NCBI GenBank assembly: GCA_023454395.1 | Contig: JAEYFY010000323.1 | Coordinates: forward strand, 4,236-68,235 | DNA from: Pseudomonadota bacterium | Lineage (GTDB): Bacteria; Pseudomonadota; Gammaproteobacteria; Enterobacterales; Enterobacteriaceae | Length of the DNA stretch: 64,000 nucleotides | Reading direction: 5' to 3' | Part shown: positions 45,270 through 55,456 of the stretch, piece by piece | How positions within the stretch are numbered: position 1 is the first letter of the stretch | How the letters are laid out: the number at the start of each line of letters is the position of its first letter | Made by a program: the position numbers and the translations under genes | Notes under the pieces: generated by a model | The model's input: the letters and a program-made list of their open reading frames with translations, nothing else | What the model was told of the DNA's origin: nothing | Databases searched by the model: none

Positions 45270-46772
45270 ATGACTTATTTAAAACGACTGTCACTTATCT
45301 GTGCCATTTGTTTAGGTACTTTTATGGCAACTCTCGATATTAGTATCGTGAATGTGGCTCTGCCAACTATTCAAAATGATATACATGCTGATATGGCAAC
45401 CTTGCAGTGGATTGTGGATGCTTATGCGCTTTGTTTATCAGCCTGTATTTTGTCATCAGGTCCTTTAAGTGATCGCTTTGGGCGAAAAAAAGTGTGGCTA
45501 TGGGGCGTGATTATTTTCACGTTAGGATCAGTAATTTGTGCAATTGCACAGCAACATGAAATATTAATTCTTGGTCGTATTATTCAAGGTATTGCCGCTG
45601 CTGCACTTATTCCGGGCGCATTGTCTTTAATTACTCATGCTTTTCCTATTGATATTGAGCGAGTTCGTATCATCGGAATATGGTCTTCTGTTAGTGCATT
45701 GTCGCTTATCATTGGTCCTATTTTAGGGGGTGTTTTAGTTCATGCTAGTGGTTGGGCGAGCATATTTCTTATTAATATTCCTATTGGCATTATTACCGTT
45801 TTATTAGGTTGGTATGGATTAAGTGAGAGTGCTGATCCTGAAAATGTTGCTTTAGATCCCTTTGGTCAATTAACCAGTATGTTGGGATTAGGATCACTGA
45901 CTTATGGTTTGATTGAAGCTGGCTCTGTGGGTTGGTCACATTATAGAACAGTATCAACACTGATTGCGGGGATTATATTTCTTGCCCTTTTCGTCATGAT
46001 AGAAAAACGTGTTGAACGCCCTTTATTACCACTGACCTTATTTAAAGATCGTACATTCTTTCAATATAACCTTTCTTCTTTTACCTTGGGTTTTGCTACA
46101 TACAGCAATGTATTTTTTATCGCTTTCTTTTTGCAAAAAGCACAAGGTTGGAGTGCATTAGAAACGGGATGGAGAATGGCACCAGAATTTATTGCAATGG
46201 CGCTGTTTTCTATGTCTTTTGGACGATTCTCTTCTTATTTCTCCGTTAGGAAACTCATGATCTGTGGTTTCTTATTTATCGCTATTTCTTCTTGTCTATT
46301 AGCGACATTAGCAACAAATAGCCACTATGGAATAACAGGAAGCTATCTGTTTGTATTAGGCGCTGGAATGGGATTATCAACACCCGCAATAGGTGCTTTA
46401 GTGATGAAAAGTGTGCCACCGTCTCGTTCTGGTATGGCGTCTGCAACCATGAATGCATTAAGACAAACCGGTATGACAATGGGAATTGCTTTATTAGGTA
46501 CATTGATGGTGCAACAAGCAATTCATTATATGGTGATCCAAAGCCAAGTATTGGGAATATCTGTAAATTATATCGATATTGTTAGTTTGGTGACTGAAAA
46601 TACGACAAATGGTTTAGACAAAGGGTTTATCACTTTGTTACCAGAGGCATTTAATTCGGGGTTTGCTTATGCAATTGCGACTGCGGGGATCTCATGTTTT
46701 GTGACTTTATTTATAGTGCTCTTTCCTGTTAAAGCAAAACATAAGGCACTTACTCAACAAATCACAGATTAA
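45270..46772 (+). CDS. DHA2-family (EmrB/QacA-type) MFS exporter
   Basis: This exporter of about 500 residues with 14 membrane segments has the family motifs LDISIVNVALPTIQ, LSDRFGRKKVW and the motif-C segment IIGPILGGVLVHASGWASIFLINIPIG. I prefer ATG 45270 (MTYLKRLSLICAICLG), with AAGG about 12 bases upstream; ATG 45236 is an alternative. Divergent from, and probably repressed by, the adjacent TetR regulator. No EmrA-like adaptor is adjacent, so it may act alone or with another pump's adaptor. Confidence 0.87.
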   Translation: MTYLKRLSLICAICLGTFMATLDISIVNVALPTIQNDIHADMATLQWIVDAYALCLSACILSSGPLSDRFGRKKVWLWGVIIFTLGSVICAIAQQHEILILGRIIQGIAAAALIPGALSLITHAFPIDIERVRIIGIWSSVSALSLIIGPILGGVLVHASGWASIFLINIPIGIITVLLGWYGLSESADPENVALDPFGQLTSMLGLGSLTYGLIEAGSVGWSHYRTVSTLIAGIIFLALFVMIEKRVERPLLPLTLFKDRTFFQYNLSSFTLGFATYSNVFFIAFFLQKAQGWSALETGWRMAPEFIAMALFSMSFGRFSSYFSVRKLMICGFLFIAISSCLLATLATNSHYGITGSYLFVLGAGMGLSTPAIGALVMKSVPPSRSGMASATMNALRQTGMTMGIALLGTLMVQQAIHYMVIQSQVLGISVNYIDIVSLVTENTTNGLDKGFITLLPEAFNSGFAYAIATAGISCFVTLFIVLFPVKAKHKALTQQITD

Positions 46773-46775
46773 AGT

Positions 46776-47720
46776 TTATAAACGCTGAGATAAAAATTCT
46801 AGAAAAGACTCTATATTACGTGAGAGCTTACTGCGAGTTGCATATATTGCTACTAAATTAATCGTTGCGGGTTGTTGAGGAAACTCAATAGCTCGTAACT
46901 TCCCTTCTTTAATCATATCAAGGCAGCAATGCTCGGCTAAAATAGCAAATCCTAATCCTTTTAATACTGCTGATTTTGCCAATATGGCGCTGTTTACTCG
47001 ATAATTACTATTAATGGTTACCCTGATTGGTTTTTTATCTTCATCCATAAATATCCAGGGTTGCCCTTCTAAGGCGCTTAAACTAGAAATACAAGGCATT
47101 TTGCTTAACTGTTCAATATGTGTAGGTATTCCTGTTTTTTCTAATAATTCATTAGATGCCACAACAATACTGCGCCATGATTTAATTAAGCGTGAGTGAT
47201 GGCTACTATCCGCTAAATTTCCACGGTGAAAAGTTAATAGTAAATCAATATCATCATCGATGATATTTCTTGGCATTAATTGGGTATCACATTGGATCAG
47301 TAAATTAGGATGAAGTGCAGCAAAATCAGCCAAAATATCACCAAGTAGTTCACTACCATATTCACTTGGGATCGTTAAACGGAAAGTGCCAGTTAATGGT
47401 CCATCACTGGTGATATTGCTTACAACATTGTCTAATTCAGTTAAGGTTTTTGTTCCTTGCTGATAGAGGATTTTTCCTTGCTCAGTAAGGCGCATTTTTC
47501 GAGTTGTTCTATCAATAAGTTTACAATTAAGTTGTTGTTCAAGTTGCTTAATTGCACGACTGATATTTGAAGTAGGCATAGATAATAGCCGAGCGGCGGC
47601 TGCAAATTGCCCTTGCTCTGCTACGGCAGAAAAAATACGTAATAAATTAAGATCGATTTGCATAAATAATTCACTGCCTACTGTATTTCTATTACTCAAT
47701 ATAGGCAGTGTATCATTCAT
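46776..47720 (-). CDS. LysR-family transcriptional regulator
   Basis: This LysR-type regulator has up to 314 residues. The winged helix-turn-helix begins at MQIDLNLLRIFSAVAEQGQFAAAARLLSMPTSNISRAIKQ; that internal Met (47663) may be the true start, but neither start has a strong ribosome site. The effector domain follows (GTFRLTIPSEYGSELLGDILADF). It lies 21 bp downstream of the accA-like gene on the same strand, so the two may be co-transcribed. Only 3 bp separate it from the convergent DHA2 exporter. Confidence 0.83.
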   Translation of the reverse strand: MNDTLPILSNRNTVGSELFMQIDLNLLRIFSAVAEQGQFAAAARLLSMPTSNISRAIKQLEQQLNCKLIDRTTRKMRLTEQGKILYQQGTKTLTELDNVVSNITSDGPLTGTFRLTIPSEYGSELLGDILADFAALHPNLLIQCDTQLMPRNIIDDDIDLLLTFHRGNLADSSHHSRLIKSWRSIVVASNELLEKTGIPTHIEQLSKMPCISSLSALEGQPWIFMDEDKKPIRVTINSNYRVNSAILAKSAVLKGLGFAILAEHCCLDMIKEGKLRAIEFPQQPATINLVAIYATRSKLSRNIESFLEFLSQRL

Positions 47721-47741
47721 TTTCTTTTCACTCGTTAATAA

Positions 47742-48704
47742 TTAACAGTAACCGTGAGACATGAGTTTTTGATAGCGTTTATCTAGGAGTTCTTCGGTTG
47801 AATAACTTTTTAACAAGGCTAAGTCAGTTAATAGCTGTTGTTTAAGAAATTCTGCAGCTTGTTGATGATCACGATGAGCGCCACCTAATGGCTCTGGAAT
47901 AATGGCATCGATAATACCTAATGATTGTAATTTAGGTGCTGTCATTCCCATGGTTTCTGCTGCAATTGGTGCTTTATCGGAACTTTTCCATAGAATAGAA
48001 GCACACCCTTCTGGCGAAATAGCTGCATAAGTACTGTATTGCAGCATATTCACTTTATCACCTACACCAATAGCGAGCGCACCTCCAGAAAATCCTTCAC
48101 CAGTAATAGTGCAAATAATAGGTGTTTTTAATCGTGACATTTCAAGAATATTACGAGCGATAGCTTCTGCTTGTCCTCGTTCTTCAGCACCGACACCAGG
48201 ATAAGCCCCAGCAGAATCAATAAAAATAATAACAGGTAGATGAAAGCGCTCTGCCATTTTCATTAAACGTAATGCTTTTCTATAACCTTCTGGTGATGGC
48301 ATACCAAAATTACGCAGAATTTTCTCTTTGGTATCACGCCCTTTTTGTTGCCCAATCACCATGACAGGCATTTTGTCTAAACGCGCTAAACCCGCAACAA
48401 TCGCTTTATCATCAGCGTAAGCTCTATCACCCGCCAACTCCTGAAAATCAGTAAAAACCGCTTTAATATAGTCAAGGGTATATGGGCGCATGGGATGACG
48501 AGCGAGTTGCACAATTTCCCAAGCACCTAAATCAGTAAAAATAGATTTTGTCAGCGAAAGACTTTTTTGCCTTAAACGTGCGATCTCTTCATCTAAATTA
48601 ATCCCTGTTGGTTCATCTTGAGATTGCTTAAAGGTGAGCAATGCATCTATTTTTTCGTCTAATTCAACAATAGGTTTTTCAAATTCAAGATGAATAAAAG
48701 ACAT
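47742..48704 (-). CDS. Second AccA-like carboxyltransferase alpha subunit
   Basis: This 320-residue protein is colinear with E. coli AccA (319 residues), the alpha subunit of acetyl-CoA carboxylase carboxyltransferase. Most of the catalytic region is retained ([56 protein letters not shown]). Two otherwise very conserved motifs are changed: IDTPGAYPG is IDSAGAYPG (163-170), and IGEGGSGGALA is [11 protein letters not shown], placing Phe205 in the glycine-rich loop. The normal accA lies beside dnaE; here the neighbours are LysR and ydeE, so this is most likely a paralogue, perhaps a tolerant or regulatory variant. Confidence 0.85.
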   Translation of the reverse strand: MSFIHLEFEKPIVELDEKIDALLTFKQSQDEPTGINLDEEIARLRQKSLSLTKSIFTDLGAWEIVQLARHPMRPYTLDYIKAVFTDFQELAGDRAYADDKAIVAGLARLDKMPVMVIGQQKGRDTKEKILRNFGMPSPEGYRKALRLMKMAERFHLPVIIFIDSAGAYPGVGAEERGQAEAIARNILEMSRLKTPIICTITGEGFSGGALAIGVGDKVNMLQYSTYAAISPEGCASILWKSSDKAPIAAETMGMTAPKLQSLGIIDAIIPEPLGGAHRDHQQAAEFLKQQLLTDLALLKSYSTEELLDKRYQKLMSHGYC

Positions 48705-49008
48705 AACGACCTCAGATTTAATGCAGTAAATAAAACAGTAATTGATTCAGTTTAGAAAAAATAACAATGTGTTGATAGAGAGGAATTTGATAAACACTAT
48801 TATCAAAAATGGGATAATTAAACATTACTACAAGATCAGAAAAGAAAAAAACAAGATCAAAAAGAGCTTTTTTTCTAATTTTACGCTATACAGTAATTAC
48901 TAAGTCATGTATTAATATACAGTGCGAATTTGTTCTTTTTTCACCCGTAAAAAATCGCACGAATAATAAAATACTCCATAAAATACAAATAATTAGAATA
49001 AAGATAAT
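48705..49008. other. Intergenic region between accA-like gene and ydeE
   Basis: About 304 bp of AT-rich sequence that must contain the divergent promoters. GTGCGA near 48922 and TCGCAC near 48956 could pair across about 28 bases shortly before ydeE. No gene or other repeat is seen. Confidence 0.5.
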
Positions 49009-50196
49009 ATGTTCTCAAAAAAAACACGCTCAACAACTGCTCTGCTATTTTCATCACTTCTTCTTACTATCGGAAGAGGTGCAACATTACCGTTTATGGC
49101 AATCTATTTGTCACGAGAGTATCAATTACCCGTCGATGATATTGGTATTGCCATGTCTATTGCATTAACAACGGGAATTTTTTTCAGCCTTGGCTTTGGC
49201 ATGCTTGCTGATAAATTTGAGAAAAAACGTTATATGATATTGGCAATTTTAACGTTTATTTTTGGATTTGCCGCAATCCCTCTTGTCCATAGCACTATTT
49301 TAGTCGTTATCTTTTTCTCTGTGATTAACTGCTCTTATTTAGTGTTTTCAACCGTATTAAAAGCGTATTTTTCTGAAACCTTATCGGTTTCAGCAAAGCC
49401 TAAAATATTCTCTTTAAACTATACCTTTATCAATATGGGATGGACGGTGGGTCCCCCTATCGGCACCTTATTATTAATGTATGGGACACAACTACCTTTC
49501 TGGCTTGCGGCTATTTCTGCAACATTGCCACTATTTATGATCCAGGTTTTTGTTCAACGCTCAAAAATGGTGAATACAGATGAAGAAAATAGTGTGAAAT
49601 GGGACCCGAAAATAATGCTAAAAGACAGAGCATTGAGTTGGTTTGTGCTCTCAACTTTTTTCGGAACATTAACATTTGGCTCTTTTGCATCGTGTATTTC
49701 GCAATATATTTTAGTGGTGTACGATGCAAAATTAGCAGAGTCTGTTATTGCGGTTGTATTACCTGTAAACGCGGCCATTGTTGTCTCTCTACAATATATT
49801 GTCGGTAAGCATGTTACAGCCGAAAGACTTCGTAAATTAATGACACTGGGTACGTTATTTTTTATGCTGGGCTTACTTGGTTTTATATTTGCTGGCGATA
49901 ATCTAATCTTTTGGGCATTAGCTATCGCGGTATTTACCTTTGGTGAATTAATTTATGCGCCTGGTGAGTATATGATGATTGATAATATTGCCCCGTTAGG
50001 AATGAAAGCCAGTTATTTCTCGGCACAGTCACTCGGTTGGTTAGGTGCTGCGCTTAATCCACTTGTTAGTGGTTTTATTTTAACTGCATTTCCACCAGCC
50101 TCTTTATTCACTATTTTAATGGTCGTTTCTGCATTGGCTTGGTTTTGTATGATCCAAGGTATGAATGCCAGCCGAAATAAAATGATATCTGTTTAA
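49009..50196 (+). CDS. ydeE: MFS efflux transporter YdeE
   Basis: This 395-residue, 12-segment major facilitator protein matches E. coli YdeE: RSTTALLFSSLLLTIGRGATLPFMAIYLSR, LADKFEKKRYM, FASCISQYILVV, APGEYMMIDNIAPLGMKASYFSAQSLGWLGAALNPLVSG. YdeE has been linked to dipeptide and arabinose efflux. It ends at a strong terminator shared with nifJ. Confidence 0.9.
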   Translation: MFSKKTRSTTALLFSSLLLTIGRGATLPFMAIYLSREYQLPVDDIGIAMSIALTTGIFFSLGFGMLADKFEKKRYMILAILTFIFGFAAIPLVHSTILVVIFFSVINCSYLVFSTVLKAYFSETLSVSAKPKIFSLNYTFINMGWTVGPPIGTLLLMYGTQLPFWLAAISATLPLFMIQVFVQRSKMVNTDEENSVKWDPKIMLKDRALSWFVLSTFFGTLTFGSFASCISQYILVVYDAKLAESVIAVVLPVNAAIVVSLQYIVGKHVTAERLRKLMTLGTLFFMLGLLGFIFAGDNLIFWALAIAVFTFGELIYAPGEYMMIDNIAPLGMKASYFSAQSLGWLGAALNPLVSGFILTAFPPASLFTILMVVSALAWFCMIQGMNASRNKMISV

Positions 50197-50212
50197 TATA
50201 TTGGGTATTAAT

Positions 50213-50252
50213 AAAATCATAACCCCCTGTTTTACGGGGGTTATGATTTTTA
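50213..50252. terminator. Bidirectional terminator between ydeE and nifJ
   Basis: AAAATCATAACCCCC pairs with GGGGGTTATGATTTT around TGTTTTAC, with A- and T-runs outside, serving both convergent genes. Confidence 0.93.
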
Positions 50253-50288
50253 GCAGAGCGGGATTTATAGTTTATTCAGTCTTTGACT

Positions 50289-53200
50289 TTATGCTTTCTC
50301 TGCCAATAGACTAAGTAAAGCATATTTCTTCTCAATATTACGTTGTGCTTGATCCGCTAATGCCATTGCTTTATCAGGATAGATTTTAAATAGCCGATTA
50401 AAACGTTGCTCTTTATTTAACACCGCAGAAGCGACTTGGTTAGTGACTCTGGAATCTAACATTAGCGAATTTTTACCCTCTTGTTCACGGCGAGAATCAA
50501 ACCGATAGAGAGGCCAGAAACCTGATGCAGTCAGTTGCTTCATTTGTTCATAGCTAAAGGCCAAGTCATAACCATGCTCTTCACAAGGGCTATAAGCAAT
50601 AATCAGTGACGGTCCTTGATAGGCCTCCGCTTCTTGAATGGCTTTAATAGTTTGGTTCATTTGAGCGCCAATAGCGATTTGAGCAACATAAATGTTGCCA
50701 TACATCATCATGGTGATCCCCAAATCTTTGCGAGCTTTGTTTTTTCCATCCTCACCAAATTTAGTAATAGCGCCCATTGGGGTTGCTTTAGATTGTTGCC
50801 CACCCGTATTGGAATAACATTGTGTATCTAACACCAGTACATTAACGTTTTCACCGCTACTCAATACATGATCAAGCCCGCCAAAACCAATATCATAAGC
50901 CCAACCGTCACCGCCAACCATCCATACAGACTTTTGCATTAAATAGTGCGCATCATGGAGTAACTCTTTGGCTAGTGGATCACTACTGTGACCTAATAAG
51001 GTGGATAGCTCATTAATTCCATTGCGTTTATCCTGATTAGAATTGTTCGTATCAGTCAACGTTTGATAAAGCGAAGCGGGTATTTCTGTTGCAAATCGAT
51101 TTAATAAGCGCTCAACACGTTTTTTATGTTGATCTAAAGTGAGACGAAAACCTAAACCAAATTCGGCATTATCTTCAAACAAGGAGTTAGCCCAAGCGGG
51201 ACCTCTACCTTCTCTATTTGTGGTATAGGGTGTAGTTGGAAGATTACCGCCGTAAATAGATGAACACCCTGTGGCATTTGCAATTAATAATTCATCGCCA
51301 TAAAGCTGAGTTAATAATTTAATATAGGCGGTTTCACCACAGCCAGAACATGCACCTGAATATTCAAATAGTGGCGTAATTAATTGTGATGTTCTGATAT
51401 CTATTTTTTCTAATTCAGAAGGATGTAAATCAGATAATTGATTGAAAAAGTTGAAGTTTTGTTTTTCTTGTTCTAATACACCAAGCTTTTCAATCATATT
51501 GATCGCCCTGATATTTGGATCTTGTCTGTCTTTGGCTGGGCAAACTTCATAGCATAAGTTACAGCCAGTACAATCTTCAGGTGCAACTTGTAGAATATAG
51601 TCTAACCCTTTCATTTCACGAGATTTTACAGGAAGTTTTTCAAGGGTTGTTGGCGCATTTTCTAACAGGCTAGGCTTGGTCACTTTTGCGCGAATGGCAG
51701 CATGAGGACAAGCGGCAACGCAATAATTGCACTGTGTACATAATGACGGTTTCCAGACAGGAATAAATTCAGCAATATTACGTTTTTCCCATTGTGTTGT
51801 GCCAGTTGGCCATGTGCCATCAGGTGGAAATGCCGAAACAGGTAAACTATCACCAAGCCCTGCTATCATCATGGCTGTGACTGTTTTGACAAAATCAGGT
51901 GCATTATCAGCAACAATCGGGGATTTATAAGGGCTTTCGGTTAATACAGCTCCCACAGGAATGCGCTCTAACGCAGACAATGTTTGTGAAATCGCCATTA
52001 AGTTTGCATTAACCAATGCTTCGCCTTTATTTTGATAACTTTTAATAATTGTCTGATGCAGATAATCATTTATCTTTTCGGCAGGGAAAAGAGATGTTAA
52101 GTGGAAAAATGCTGTTTGCATTATGGTATTAATTCGTGCACCTAATTGGCATTCACGCGCAATCTTATAAGCATTAATAACATAGATGCGCGCTTCTTTT
52201 TCAATAAGTAGCGCTTGAACTTCTTGAGGTAATTTAGCCCAAACGGTTGTCGCTGAATAAGGGGTATTTAATAGAAGTGTGCCCCCTACTTTTAATTTCT
52301 CAACAATTTGGTATTTATCAATAAACTGCCATTGGTGACAACCAATAAAATCAGCCTGTTTAATGAGGTAAGTTGAGTTAATAGGCGTTTGACTGATCCT
52401 TAAATGAGAAACAGTTAATCCACCTGCTTTTTTTGAGTCATAAACAAAATAGCCTTGGGCATATAACGGTGTGTTGTTACCAATAATATTAATATTATTC
52501 TTAGTCGCAGAAACAGAACCATCACTACCTAATCCATAAAAGAGTGCGCTAAGTTTATGATGTTCAGGTAATTTGGCATCCATAGGCATAATTGATAAAT
52601 GTGTTACATCATCATAGATACCAACAGTGAACCGACGTTTAGGTTTAGATTGCTGTAATTCTTTAAACACAGCCATAACACAATCTGGATCGAATTCTTT
52701 TGAAGATAACCCATAACGACCAGAAATAGTCAGAGGCAATATTTCACGTTCACCTTGATGATAGGCTTCGGCAAATGCCGTAATAACATCAAGATAGAGA
52801 GGTTCAGCCTGTGCGCCAGGCTCTTTAGTTCTATCAAGAACAGCAATAGACTCAACTGAATTTGGAATAGCATCAAGAAAATGGCGCGCCGAAAATGGGC
52901 GATAAAGGTGTACGCAAAGTAAGCCGAGTTTCTCGCCTCGCGCATTGAGCATATCAATAACTTCTTTACAAGGACCCGCGGCTGAACCCATTAGAACAAT
53001 AATTCGTGTAGCTTGAGGGTGTCCATAGTATTCAAATGGCTGATAAGTACGCCCAGTCACTTTGGCAAACAAATTCATTGCCTCTTCAACATGTTGATAA
53101 CCACTGTTATACCAAGGATTCGAGGCTTCTCTAGCTTGAAAATAAGTATCAGGATTGGCGGAAGTTCCTCTTATTACAGGTGATTCTGGCGATAATGCAC

Positions 53201-53825
53201 GTTGGCGATGAGCTTCAATCGCAGAGTATGGAATAAGCTGTTTGAGTTCATCATCAGAAATGGACATTATTTTATTCATTTCATGTGATGTTCTAAATCC
53301 ATCAAAAAAATGAACAAATGGAATACGGCTATTGAGTGTTGCTATCTGCGCAATCACCGCAAAGTCTTGCGCTTCTTGCACACTATTGGCGCAAAGTAGT
53401 GCACAGCCCGTTTGTCGTATTGCCATTACATCCGAATGATCACCAAAAATAGACAATGCATGTGTTGCGACAGTGCGTGCAGCGACATGTAATACAAAAG
53501 GCGTTAATTCCCCTGCTATTTTATAAAGTGATGGGATCATTAATAATAATCCCTGAGATGAGGTAAATGTGGTGGCTAACGCACCTGTTTGTAATGCACC
53601 ATGAACTGTTGCTATCGCGCCGCCTTCGGATTGCATTTCCATTAATCGAGGTATATCCCCCCAAAGATTGGGCTGGTGAGCAACTGCCCAACGATCAGCA
53701 TATTCCGCCATCGTAGAGCTAGGTGTTATGGGATAAATAGCAATAACTTCATTTAAGCGATAAGCGATAGAAGCAACAGCTTGGTTAGCATCTGTTGTGA
53801 TATAAGGAGGCAGTTTATGGCTCAC
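50289..53825 (-). CDS. nifJ: Pyruvate:flavodoxin/ferredoxin oxidoreductase
   Basis: This 1178-residue single-chain enzyme matches NifJ/YdbK. Domains in order: pyrimidine-binding domain with YPITPSSTMAEYAD, a transketolase C-terminal-like domain, a gamma domain, a two-cluster ferredoxin segment (CTQCNYCVAACP and CTGCNLCYEVCP), and the TPP domain (CSGCGETAY, GGDGWAYDIGFGGLDHVL, DTQCYSNTGGQQSKATP). It decarboxylates pyruvate to acetyl-CoA and reduces flavodoxin or ferredoxin, mainly in anaerobic or oxidative stress conditions. It stands alone; a 10-bp inverted repeat lies about 100 bp upstream. Confidence 0.96.
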   Translation of the reverse strand: MSHKLPPYITTDANQAVASIAYRLNEVIAIYPITPSSTMAEYADRWAVAHQPNLWGDIPRLMEMQSEGGAIATVHGALQTGALATTFTSSQGLLLMIPSLYKIAGELTPFVLHVAARTVATHALSIFGDHSDVMAIRQTGCALLCANSVQEAQDFAVIAQIATLNSRIPFVHFFDGFRTSHEMNKIMSISDDELKQLIPYSAIEAHRQRALSPESPVIRGTSANPDTYFQAREASNPWYNSGYQHVEEAMNLFAKVTGRTYQPFEYYGHPQATRIIVLMGSAAGPCKEVIDMLNARGEKLGLLCVHLYRPFSARHFLDAIPNSVESIAVLDRTKEPGAQAEPLYLDVITAFAEAYHQGEREILPLTISGRYGLSSKEFDPDCVMAVFKELQQSKPKRRFTVGIYDDVTHLSIMPMDAKLPEHHKLSALFYGLGSDGSVSATKNNINIIGNNTPLYAQGYFVYDSKKAGGLTVSHLRISQTPINSTYLIKQADFIGCHQWQFIDKYQIVEKLKVGGTLLLNTPYSATTVWAKLPQEVQALLIEKEARIYVINAYKIARECQLGARINTIMQTAFFHLTSLFPAEKINDYLHQTIIKSYQNKGEALVNANLMAISQTLSALERIPVGAVLTESPYKSPIVADNAPDFVKTVTAMMIAGLGDSLPVSAFPPDGTWPTGTTQWEKRNIAEFIPVWKPSLCTQCNYCVAACPHAAIRAKVTKPSLLENAPTTLEKLPVKSREMKGLDYILQVAPEDCTGCNLCYEVCPAKDRQDPNIRAINMIEKLGVLEQEKQNFNFFNQLSDLHPSELEKIDIRTSQLITPLFEYSGACSGCGETAYIKLLTQLYGDELLIANATGCSSIYGGNLPTTPYTTNREGRGPAWANSLFEDNAEFGLGFRLTLDQHKKRVERLLNRFATEIPASLYQTLTDTNNSNQDKRNGINELSTLLGHSSDPLAKELLHDAHYLMQKSVWMVGGDGWAYDIGFGGLDHVLSSGENVNVLVLDTQCYSNTGGQQSKATPMGAITKFGEDGKNKARKDLGITMMMYGNIYVAQIAIGAQMNQTIKAIQEAEAYQGPSLIIAYSPCEEHGYDLAFSYEQMKQLTASGFWPLYRFDSRREQEGKNSLMLDSRVTNQVASAVLNKEQRFNRLFKIYPDKAMALADQAQRNIEKKYALLSLLAEKA

Positions 53826-53922
53826 AATAATTACCTTTGTTGTTGATCTTTTTTCTTATGCTTTTGAAATTAGCAGAAATTAATTACAAGGAATTATCGT
53901 ATTTGTGGCTCAAGAGTGATTT

Positions 53923-53960
53923 ATTTGCCAATAAGATGATTTTAGTCAACATTGGCAAAT
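53923..53960. promoter_or_regulatory. Inverted repeat upstream of nifJ
   Basis: ATTTGCCAAT (53923-53932) and ATTGGCAAAT (53951-53960) form a perfect 10-bp inverted repeat with an 18-bp spacer, about 100 bp upstream of nifJ. It could be an operator or an RNA hairpin. Confidence 0.5.
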
Positions 53961-54013
53961 TAATAAATTTGTTATTTAACAATGAATTAAATAATGGTTA
54001 TATCTTTATAAGA

Positions 54014-54550
54014 TTATTTCGATGTTCTTTTTAGTATGGTTTCAATGCTAATAGGGAAAAAATCGTTGACATCAACACCGACATTAATTGCATTTTTTCC
54101 TAAAACATCTAAACGTTTACGTTGAGCCGGATCTTTTTGTGAATTGTGTACATGACCATATAAATGAATTGAATCACGGAAAAAACCAGCCCATTCCAAT
54201 ATAGGGTAATGAAACATCACAATTTTTCGTTTTTTATAATCCAATTCAAAGTAATCTTTTACCCATTCAAATGCAGATGCATCAAATTCCGGATCGTCTA
54301 GAAACTTGTCATGATTTCCACGGATAAGGTACTTTTTACCTTTTAATCGGCGCAAGATTTGATTGGCATCTCGCCCTGTTCCTCGATAAAGAAAATCACC
54401 TAAAATGTAGATTTCATCATTATCGGAGACGTAAGCGTTCCAATTATGAATTAAAGTATCATTCATATGGCTAACACTATTGAATGGACGACCACAAAGA
54501 TTGAGGATATTTGAATGGCAAAAATGTGTATCAGAAGTAAAGTAAATCAT
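54014..54550 (-). CDS. Metallophosphoesterase
   Basis: This 178-residue calcineurin-like phosphoesterase shows all family metal motifs: [24 protein letters not shown] and GHVHN. The substrate is unknown; small family members act on phosphodiesters or diadenosine polyphosphates. Its ATG overlaps the stop of the AraC gene (ATGA), so the two are translationally coupled. Confidence 0.88.
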   Translation of the reverse strand: MIYFTSDTHFCHSNILNLCGRPFNSVSHMNDTLIHNWNAYVSDNDEIYILGDFLYRGTGRDANQILRRLKGKKYLIRGNHDKFLDDPEFDASAFEWVKDYFELDYKKRKIVMFHYPILEWAGFFRDSIHLYGHVHNSQKDPAQRKRLDVLGKNAINVGVDVNDFFPISIETILKRTSK

Positions 54551-55449
54551 AGTAATTTCTTAATAAGTAAGAAAAATCTTAACCTAAAGAAAATATTTTC
54601 CCTCGGTCTGTATAGTGATATTTTTTCAACATAATTGCCTCCTTTAGTTAAAAATAGAACAATAAATACCATATGTCGTTGGTGTTGTTTACGGTAACCA
54701 GATAAAGAATTACCCGTTTCTCTTTTAAAGTATCGGCATAAATAAGAGGGATCTTCAAAATGGAGCTTCACTGATAATTCATTTACCGACAGCGAAGTGT
54801 GCATTAATAATGCCTTTATTTCAAGGATGACTTGACGGTTAATCAAAGTCTTAGGTGCATCATTAAAGAATTGCTTTGTTATTTGAGATAAATAGAACGG
54901 TGTAATGTTAAGCTGATTTGCATAAAAAGCCACCTCTCTATGTATTAAACAATGCTTGCCAATCAATTCCCAAAACTGCCAACAGAGCTTTTCTTTACGA
55001 GTAAATTCTTTTTTGGCGATAGAGAAATGAGCGGGTATTGATTCAGTAATAGCAAAAAAGAGATTTTGTAAGTGATTTTTTAACATTAATTTTCTGTGTT
55101 CAGAATAACTGTTATCTATATGTGTTAGTTGTTGAATCCATCTATTTAAGGCTTCATATTGTTCTTTATGTGGGTGGCAAATAGGGTTGTCATGGAGAAA
55201 AGCAAATAAAGTATTAGAAAGAGAATAAGCAATTTCTGAAGCAAAAGATTTATCGAGAAAACAATAGAATAAGCGAAAATTCGCTGATTTTTGACTCAAA
55301 ACTGCCATCATATCATCGCCTAAAATAAGAATATCATTCGCTTTGATCACCTGTTTTTGAAAACTAATATTGATTATCGCCCTCCCTTCTAAGCAAATCA
55401 TGACTACGATATAGGATAATGGTAAAGGATAACCTATTTCATTCATCAT
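54547..55449 (-). CDS. AraC-family transcriptional regulator
   Basis: This regulator of about 300 residues has an N-terminal cupin-like effector domain and C-terminal AraC helix-turn-helix pair ([67 protein letters not shown]). I chose ATG 55449, about 9 bases after GGTGA; the frame extends to 55518 but that part lies antisense to an acetyltransferase remnant. After the helix-turn-helix there is an unusual basic tail of about 40 residues (from about residue 260), within which a separate ribosome site and short frame occur, so the 3' end may be altered. Confidence 0.78.
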   Translation of the reverse strand: MMNEIGYPLPLSYIVVMICLEGRAIINISFQKQVIKANDILILGDDMMAVLSQKSANFRLFYCFLDKSFASEIAYSLSNTLFAFLHDNPICHPHKEQYEALNRWIQQLTHIDNSYSEHRKLMLKNHLQNLFFAITESIPAHFSIAKKEFTRKEKLCWQFWELIGKHCLIHREVAFYANQLNITPFYLSQITKQFFNDAPKTLINRQVILEIKALLMHTSLSVNELSVKLHFEDPSYLCRYFKRETGNSLSGYRKQHQRHMVFIVLFLTKGGNYVEKISLYRPRENIFFRLRFFLLIKKLL

Positions 55450-55456
55450 ATTACTT

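Noticed and set aside
47742-48704. The organism's primary accA
   Set aside because: The usual dnaE neighbourhood is absent and two conserved motifs are changed, so a paralogue is more likely; not proven without the rest of the genome.
53837-54034. 65-codon plus-strand frame upstream of nifJ
   Set aside because: It overlaps the nifJ promoter region and the end of the phosphoesterase gene and has no recognisable features.
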